Source: Streptomyces olivaceus
GTDB lineage: Bacteria; Actinomycetota; Actinomycetes; Streptomycetales; Streptomycetaceae
Direction of reading: 5' to 3'
DNA: 64,000 bases
NCBI RefSeq assembly: GCF_000721235.1
Contig: NZ_JOFH01000001.1
Location: 186,001-250,000 of the forward strand
How positions within the stretch are numbered: position 1 is the stretch's first letter; every line of letters starts with the position of its first letter. Position numbers and translations under genes: made by a program. Below the pieces are notes generated by a model. That model was not told the DNA's origin. It made no database searches and saw only the letters and a list, made by a program, of their open reading frames with translations. Below are positions 59,012-64,000 of this stretch, piece by piece.

Positions 59012-59188
59012 GCCGGACCGCGACACATCGGTCCTGCACGGACAGCGGGCACGACACCCGCAGGGGGGACGGCACCGGCGTCGTCGCTCATCCCGGGCCC
59101 CGTGCCGGACCGGGCCCCGCCCGTTCCCCCGGTGTCCGGGCGGCCACCGCGCGGACACCCGCCACCCCCACCTTCAGGGAGGAGAACC

Positions 59189-60058
59189 GTGTCACGACCC
59201 TCGGAGCGGGACCGGGGCCCCGAGCGCCCGCCCGGCGAGGACCGGACGCTGGAGGCGCTCGGGCTCGCCGGGGTGCCGCGGGAGGAGCCACTGCTGTACC
59301 CGGGCGCGTGGCCCCGGGAGTCCGGGCTGCTGGACGGGGACCGGCTGCTGCCGCTGGCCGGTGCGGTGCACGACGACGGGGGCGGCCGGGTCCCGGTGCT
59401 CGCGATCGGCTCGAACGCGAGTCCGGGCCAACTGCGGCACAAGATGGCGGAGTTCGGCATCGGCTCGCCCGTCCCGATGGTCAGGTCGCGGGTCACGGGT
59501 CTCGGCATCGGCGTCTCGGCGCACGTGAGCCGCATGGGCTACGTGTCCGCGTCGCCGGTGGCCGCACCCGGCGCCGTACGGGAGCTGTTCGTCCTGTGGC
59601 TGGACGCCGAACAGCTCGCGGTCGTCGACGCGAGCGAGGGCGTGCCCGTGGCGGGCGGCAACTTCGACCGCGCCTGGCTGCCCGCGCCCGACGTGCGGGT
59701 GGAGCCGGGTGACGGCTCGGTGCTGCCGGGCGCGTACGCGTACGTCAACCGCCACGGTGTCCTGCACGACGGCACCGGGACCGGGGCACCGCGGCGGCAT
59801 CCGGGAGAGCAGCGGCCCCTGATCGCCGGGTTGCTGCACGGGTCCGCGCGGCTGCGGGCGCTGTTCGGGACGACGCCCGACGAGTTCTGCGCGCGGGCGC
59901 GGGCCGACCGGCGGCTGTGCGACCGGGGGACGCGGCTGTTCCTGGAGGAGGAGCGGGTGACGGCGTCCGGCCTGGAACGGTACGTGGGCGGCGGGCCCGA
60001 CGATCCGTTCGCCGGGGCCCGGCCGCCGTCGGCAGGACCTACTGGGCCGACGCCGTGA
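59189..60058 (+). CDS. Protein of unknown function with GGCT-like glycine-rich motif
   Basis: A 289-residue protein I do not recognise. The segment VPVLAIGSNASPGQLRHKMA near residue 70 looks like the glycine-loop opening of gamma-glutamylcyclotransferase-like folds, and LWLDAEQLAVVDASEGVPVA and VLPGAYAYVNRHGVLHD would fit such a beta-barrel. A Pro/Arg-rich N-terminal stretch precedes it. GTG 59189 has AGGGAGGAG upstream. It is convergent and overlaps the aldolase-like gene end by 20 bp. The cyclotransferase idea is weak. Confidence 0.72.
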   Translation: MSRPSERDRGPERPPGEDRTLEALGLAGVPREEPLLYPGAWPRESGLLDGDRLLPLAGAVHDDGGGRVPVLAIGSNASPGQLRHKMAEFGIGSPVPMVRSRVTGLGIGVSAHVSRMGYVSASPVAAPGAVRELFVLWLDAEQLAVVDASEGVPVAGGNFDRAWLPAPDVRVEPGDGSVLPGAYAYVNRHGVLHDGTGTGAPRRHPGEQRPLIAGLLHGSARLRALFGTTPDEFCARARADRRLCDRGTRLFLEEERVTASGLERYVGGGPDDPFAGARPPSAGPTGPTP

Positions 60059-61337
60059 GGTCGCCGCGGCGCGGCGCCGAGAAGGACTCCAGGTCGGCGC
60101 GGGTCAGGCCGGTCAGCCGGGCGACCTCGCCGATGTCGAGGGCGCCGCAGTCCAGACCGCGCAGCAGGTAACCGCTGAGGGCCTTGGCGGTGGCGGGCTC
60201 GTCCATGACGTCGCCGCCGGTGCGGTTCGCGTACCGGGCGAGGCGGGCGGCGGCCTGCTCGAAGCCCTCGCGGTAGAAGGCGAAGACGGCCGCGTAGCGG
60301 GTGGGCAGGTGGCCGGGGTGCATGTCCCAGCCCTGGTAGTAGGCGCGGGCGAGCGCACGGCGGGTGAGACCGTAGTGCAGGCGCCAGGCGTCGTGGACCT
60401 TCGGCGTCGGACCGACCGGCAGGACGTTGGTGGAGCCGTCCGACACGCGTACGCCGGTGCCGGCGGCGGCGACCTGCATGACCGCCTTGGCGTGATCGGC
60501 GGCCGGGTGGTCACTGGCCTGGTGGGCGGCGGAGACGCCGAGGCACGCGCTGTAGTCGAAGGTGCCGTAGTGCAGGCCGGTGGCGCGGCCCTCGGCGGCC
60601 TGGATCAGGCGGGCGACGGTGGCGGTGCCGTCGGCGGCGAGGATCGACTGGCTGGTCTCGATCTGGATCTCGAACCCGATCCGGCCGGCCTCCAGACCCC
60701 GCGCCTTCTCGAACGCCTCGAGGAGCCGCACCATGGCGGTGACCTGCTCGGGGTACGTCACCTTCGGCAGGGTGAGGACGAGCCCGTCCGGCAGCCCGCC
60801 GGCCTCCACCAGGCCGCTGAGGAAGACGTCGAGCGTGCGGATGCCCCGGGCGCGCACCGGAGCCTCCATGCACTTCATACGGATGCCCGTGTACGGGGCC
60901 GCCGTGCCCCGCTTGTACGCCTCGGCGGTCAGCCGGGCCGCGCGGGCGGCGGCCTCGTCCTCCTCGGCGTCCGTGCGGCCCCCGTAGCCGTCCTCGAAGT
61001 CGATCCGCAGGTCCTCGATCGGCTCGCGCTCCAGCTTGGCGCGTACGCGGGCGTACACCGGCTCCGCGAGGTCGTCGGCGAGACCGAGGACGGCGGCGAG
61101 GGACGCGGCGTCGGGGGCGTGTTCGTCGAGGGCGGCGAGAGCGCGGTCGCCCCAGGAGCGGACGGTGTCGGCGGCGTAGGCGTCACCGGGGACGTAGACG
61201 GTGTGGACGGGCTGGCGGGTGCCCGGGTCTCCGGGGTAGCGGCGCTCCAACTCCGCGTCCACCGGCGCGAGGGAGGCGCTGATCTCCTCGCCCACCGCGC
61301 CCGCGAGGCTGGTCGCCACCTTCTCCTGCTGCCCCAT
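60039..61337 (-). CDS. HpcH/HpaI-like aldolase, DUF6986 type
   Basis: A 432-residue protein with a TIM-barrel related to HpcH/HpaI and citrate lyase beta aldolases: LRIDFEDGYGGRTDAEEDEA with acidic metal ligands, RMKCMEAPVRARGIRTLDVF, FEIQIETSQSILAADG with the metal-ligand Glu, and LHYGTFDYSACLGVS. Members often appear with malate synthase or allantoin genes in actinobacteria, but none is next to it here. The reaction is not established to my knowledge. ATG 61337 has AGGAGGG upstream. A perfect TTCCG-n5-CGGAA repeat lies 25 bp upstream. Confidence 0.85.
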   Translation of the reverse strand: MGQQEKVATSLAGAVGEEISASLAPVDAELERRYPGDPGTRQPVHTVYVPGDAYAADTVRSWGDRALAALDEHAPDAASLAAVLGLADDLAEPVYARVRAKLEREPIEDLRIDFEDGYGGRTDAEEDEAAARAARLTAEAYKRGTAAPYTGIRMKCMEAPVRARGIRTLDVFLSGLVEAGGLPDGLVLTLPKVTYPEQVTAMVRLLEAFEKARGLEAGRIGFEIQIETSQSILAADGTATVARLIQAAEGRATGLHYGTFDYSACLGVSAAHQASDHPAADHAKAVMQVAAAGTGVRVSDGSTNVLPVGPTPKVHDAWRLHYGLTRRALARAYYQGWDMHPGHLPTRYAAVFAFYREGFEQAAARLARYANRTGGDVMDEPATAKALSGYLLRGLDCGALDIGEVARLTGLTRADLESFSAPRRGDLTASAQ

Positions 61338-61361
61338 CCCACACCCTCCTGGTATTCGCTT

Positions 61362-61376
61362 TTCCGCTTTCCGGAA
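61362..61376. promoter_or_regulatory. Inverted repeat TTCCG-n5-CGGAA, candidate operator
   Basis: TTCCG (61362-61366) and CGGAA (61372-61376) are exact complements five bases apart, 25 bp before the start of the aldolase-like gene. IclR-type regulators use sites of this general shape; which one binds is unknown. Confidence 0.6.
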
Positions 61377-61516
61377 TCACTTATCCGTAGAGCGAAGTTA
61401 TCTGGCGGTCCCTCGCCGGTCAACACCATCCTGCGCACACGCCGAGGCCCCCGCGACGTCCACTGACGGTCGCGGGGGCCTCGGCATGCGGATCGGCCCG
61501 GCCGGTCCGGGAAGGT

Positions 61517-62479
61517 TCAGCCCTTGCGGGTCTTGACTTCCTCGGTGAGCTGGGGGACGACGTCGAAGAGGTCGCCGACGACGCCGTAGTCGACCAGCTC
61601 GAAGATCGGGGCCTCGGCGTCCTTGTTGATCGCCACGATCGTCTTGGAGGTCTGCATGCCGGCCCGGTGCTGGATGGCCCCGGAGATGCCGGAGGCGATG
61701 TAGAGCTGCGGCGAGACGGACTTGCCGGTCTGGCCGACCTGGTTGGTGTGCGGGTACCAGCCCGCGTCCACCGCGGCGCGCGAGGCGCCGACGGCCGCGC
61801 CGAGCGAGTCGGCGAGCGCCTCGATGATCGCGAAGTTCTCGGCGCCGTTGACGCCGCGGCCGCCGGAGACGACGATCGCGGCCTCGGTCAGCTCGGGGCG
61901 GCCGGTCGACTCGCGCGGCGTGCGCCCGGTGACCTTCGTGCCGGTGGCGGCGTCGGAGAAGGTGACCGCCAGGGCCTCGACCGCGCCGGCGGCCGGGGCG
62001 GGCTCGACGGCGGCGCTGTTGGGCTTGACGGTGATGACCGGAGTGCCCTTGGACACGCGGGACTTGGTGGAGAAGGCGGCGGCGAACACCGACTGGGTGG
62101 CCACCGGGCCCTCGTCGCCGGCCTCCAGGTCGACGGCGTCCGTGATGATGCCCGAGCCCAGGCGCAGCGCGAGGCGGGCGGCGATCTCCTTGCCCTCGGC
62201 CGAGGAGGGGACGAGGACCGCGGCCGGGGACACCTGCCCGACGGCGGCCTGGAGGGCGTCGACCTTCGGGACGACGAGGTAGTCGGCGTACTCGGCGGCC
62301 TCGCTGGTGAGGACCTTCACCGCGCCGTGCTCGGCGAGAGCGGCGGCGGTGTCACCGGCGCCGTTGCCGAGGGCGACGGCGACGGGCTCGCCGACGCGGC
62401 GGGCCAGCGTCAGCAGCTCCAGGGTCGGCTTGCGGACGGCACCGTCCACGTGGTCGACGTAGACGAGAACTTCAGCCAT
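61517..62479 (-). CDS. etfA: Electron transfer flavoprotein alpha subunit
   Basis: FAD-binding half of the ETF heterodimer, which collects electrons from acyl-CoA and other dehydrogenases. The 320-residue protein has the ETF alpha signature near the C-terminus ([20 protein letters not shown] and [20 protein letters not shown]) that binds FAD, and the N-terminal domain starts [20 protein letters not shown]. It is 55 bp downstream of etfB, the usual operon order. Confidence 0.97.
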   Translation of the reverse strand: MAEVLVYVDHVDGAVRKPTLELLTLARRVGEPVAVALGNGAGDTAAALAEHGAVKVLTSEAAEYADYLVVPKVDALQAAVGQVSPAAVLVPSSAEGKEIAARLALRLGSGIITDAVDLEAGDEGPVATQSVFAAAFSTKSRVSKGTPVITVKPNSAAVEPAPAAGAVEALAVTFSDAATGTKVTGRTPRESTGRPELTEAAIVVSGGRGVNGAENFAIIEALADSLGAAVGASRAAVDAGWYPHTNQVGQTGKSVSPQLYIASGISGAIQHRAGMQTSKTIVAINKDAEAPIFELVDYGVVGDLFDVVPQLTEEVKTRKG

Positions 62480-62534
62480 GGGACTTCTTCTCTCCTGCTT
62501 GCGAAAGATGAGGGGCGGTGGGGGCGGCGGGGCC

Positions 62535-63323
62535 TCAGACGAACTTCTGGCCCGCGAGGAACTCGGCGAGCTGCTTGCCGCCCTCGCCCTCGTCCTTGAC
62601 GATCGTGCCCGCGGACCGCGCCGGACGCTCGGCGGCCGACTCCACGACCGTGTAGGCGTTCTCCAGACCGACCTCGTCCTCGTCGATCTCGAGGTCGGAC
62701 AGGTCCCAGGACTCGACCGGCTTCTTCTTGGCCGCCATGATGCCCTTGAAGGAGGGGTAACGCGCCTCGCCCGACTGGTCGGTGACGGACACGACCGCCG
62801 GCAGGGAGGCCTCCAGCTGCTCGGTGGCGGAGTCGCCGTCCCGGCGTCCCTTGACCGTGCCGCCCTCGACGGAGACCTCGGACAGCAGCGTCACCTGCGG
62901 CACGCCCAGGCGCTCGGCGAGCAGCGCCGGCACGATGCCCATAGTGCCGTCGGTGGAGGCCATGCCGGAGACGACCAGGTCGTAACCGGCCTTCTCGACC
63001 GCCTTGGCCAGGACCAGGGAGGTGCCGATCGCATCGGTGCCGTGCAGGTCGTCGTCCTCGACGTGGATCGCCTTGTCCGCACCCATGGACAGCGCCTTGC
63101 GCAGGGCGTCCTTGGCGTCCTCGGGGCCCACCGTCAGGACGGTGATCTCCACGTCGTCGTCGGAATTCTCGGAGATCTGCAGCGCCTGTTCGACGGCGTA
63201 CTCGTCCAACTCGGAGAGCAGACCGTCCACGTCGTCCCGGTCGACGGTCAGGTCATCGGCGAAGTGCCGGTCGCCAGTGGCGTCGGGCACGTACTTCACA
63301 GTGACAACGATCCTCAAGCTCAC
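62535..63323 (-). CDS. etfB: Electron transfer flavoprotein beta subunit
   Basis: AMP-binding half of ETF, 262 residues. It starts VSLRIVVTVKYVPDATGDRH and holds the beta-subunit signature region (VVSGMASTDGTMGIVPALLA) and KGIMAAKKKPVESWDLSDLE. GTG 63323 has AGGAGAG five bases upstream; the frame remains open to 63386 without homology. It leads the etfB-etfA operon. Confidence 0.97.
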   Translation of the reverse strand: MSLRIVVTVKYVPDATGDRHFADDLTVDRDDVDGLLSELDEYAVEQALQISENSDDDVEITVLTVGPEDAKDALRKALSMGADKAIHVEDDDLHGTDAIGTSLVLAKAVEKAGYDLVVSGMASTDGTMGIVPALLAERLGVPQVTLLSEVSVEGGTVKGRRDGDSATEQLEASLPAVVSVTDQSGEARYPSFKGIMAAKKKPVESWDLSDLEIDEDEVGLENAYTVVESAAERPARSAGTIVKDEGEGGKQLAEFLAGQKFV

Positions 63324-63543
63324 GCCGGCTCTCCTACTGCGTCGACATTTCTGTGCTGCCTCTTGCAGGCAGCATAGGCGCCCCAAGCGGCCGATCCCGG
63401 TCGGGGCGACCTGCGTTCCGCACCGGAATATTACTCGTCAGTACACCCAGTTCCTGCCCGCTGAGCAAGCGCTTTGAACTGTGACCTTCGCAACGCAGCG
63501 TAACCGGAACCCGACGCCCCCGCAGCGGTGGCCCGGGCGGTGG

Positions 63544-64000
63544 TCAGTCGCGCAGGCCGTTGTACCGGCCCTGGTGGTAGAGGAGAGGGCTACCCATGCC
63601 CGCACAGTCGCCGACGAGCAGTTGGGCGAGCACGATGCGGTGGTCCCCGGCGGGCACCCGGCCGACGACGCGGCACACCAGCCAGGCGAGGACGCCGTCC
63701 AGCACGGGCACCCCGTGCGGGCCCTCGCGCCAGGCGGTGGGGGCGGCGAAGCGGTCCGCGCCGCTGCGGGCGAACGTGGTCGCCAGCTCCTCCTGGTGGT
63801 CGCCGAGCAGATGCACTCCGACGTACTCGGAGGCGGACACGGCGGGCCAGCTGGAGGATCCGGTGCCGATGCCGAAGGAGAGCAGCGGCGGGGCGGCGGA
63901 GACGGAGGCGAGGGACGTGGCCGTGAAACCGGCCGGACCGTGATCACCGCGCGCGGTGATCACGGCGACCCCCGCGGCGTGCTGACGGAAGACGGACCGC
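63544..64000 (-). CDS. Flavin reductase-domain protein (5' end outside window)
   Basis: Flavin reductase-like (HpaC/FMN-binding split barrel) protein, which supplies reduced flavin to a partner monooxygenase or acts alone. Visible: the FMN-binding start HAAGVAVITARGDHGPAGFT followed by ATSLASVSAAPPLLSFGI, and DRFAAPTAWREGPHGVPVLD and GDHRIVLAQLLVGD further on. About 152 codons are present; the start lies beyond 64000. The C-terminus (LLYHQGRYNGLRD) is complete. Confidence 0.9.
   Translation of the reverse strand, partial: RSVFRQHAAGVAVITARGDHGPAGFTATSLASVSAAPPLLSFGIGTGSSSWPAVSASEYVGVHLLGDHQEELATTFARSGADRFAAPTAWREGPHGVPVLDGVLAWLVCRVVGRVPAGDHRIVLAQLLVGDCAGMGSPLLYHQGRYNGLRD

Noticed and set aside
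1..64000. Transposons, phage, integrases, CRISPR or restriction systems
   Set aside because: I looked for transposase, recombinase, Cas and methylase-type proteins and for regularly spaced repeats with unique spacers; none is present.

Overview
The window is a 64 kb piece of a very GC-rich actinobacterial chromosome, almost certainly Streptomyces. The signs are GC-saturated third codon positions, frequent GTG starts, many -10-like hexamers placed 6-9 nt before a start codon without a Shine-Dalgarno sequence, mycothiol-type enzymes, sugar ABC importers without their own ATPase, and the etfB-etfA pair. From memory only, the gene set (Lnt, a Dps, etfBA) resembles one chromosome-arm region of S. 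coelicolor; I could not check this. I recognise 57 protein genes, two of them cut by the window ends. I see no rRNA, tRNA, CRISPR array, insertion sequence, phage or integrase gene.

Layout. 1-4219: GABA catabolism (aldehyde dehydrogenase gabD-like, gabT) divergent from a PucR-family regulator. 4251-10864: a sugar cassette on the minus strand (binding lipoprotein, two permeases, GH3 glycosidase), divergent from a LacI regulator, with a clear promoter and inverted repeats between them. 10940-16k: Nudix, apolipoprotein N-acyltransferase, a small membrane protein, a MurI/Asp-Glu racemase family protein divergent from a HpnB-type glycosyltransferase. 16-19.8k: double TerD protein, Pro/Gln-rich protein, MOSC protein, Rv1733c-like membrane protein. 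19.9-25k: a right-handed beta-helix protein fused to a CbxX/EccA-type AAA+ ATPase, and a large membrane protein whose alpha/beta-hydrolase motifs are split by a multi-TM segment. 25-34k: DeoR regulator, SRPBCC protein, Cds1-like PLP enzyme, RsbW-like ATPase, SHOCT and VOC proteins, ROK regulator, AlkB, RlmG-like methyltransferase. 33.6-36.3k: aldolase plus SIS isomerase divergent from a DeoR/AgaR regulator (amino-sugar type module). 36.7-40.6k: PAP2 phosphatase, Dps plus membrane protein, cysteine desulfurase-like enzyme. 40.7-47.8k: a YicI-type GH31 alpha-xylosidase divergent from a binding protein, two permeases and a GH1 glycosidase, best read as uptake and cytoplasmic breakdown of xyloglucan-like oligosaccharides. 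47.9-56.4k: MFS, mycothiol-dependent isomerase family, NarL-type two-component pair, geranylgeranyl-reductase-like flavoprotein, M20 dipeptidase, kinase-Nudix fusion, small secreted peptide. 56.6-64k: ROK sugar kinase divergent from a LacI regulator, unknown protein, HpcH/HpaI-like aldolase (DUF6986 type), etfA and etfB, and a cut flavin reductase.

How the parts fit together: two independent sugar import-and-hydrolysis modules, an amino-sugar-like module and a ROK kinase with two LacI regulators make this a carbohydrate-scavenging neighbourhood. Neither ABC importer has an ATPase gene here, so both probably share a global ATPase such as MsiK encoded elsewhere. Short tandem repeats with periods of about 17-45 bp lie in many gene junctions, several overlapping stop or start codons. 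Nothing I see is unambiguously a new system. The most unusual items are the beta-helix/AAA+ fusion with its Rv1733c-like neighbour, the split membrane hydrolase, and the GTP/ATP-kinase-like/Nudix fusion.
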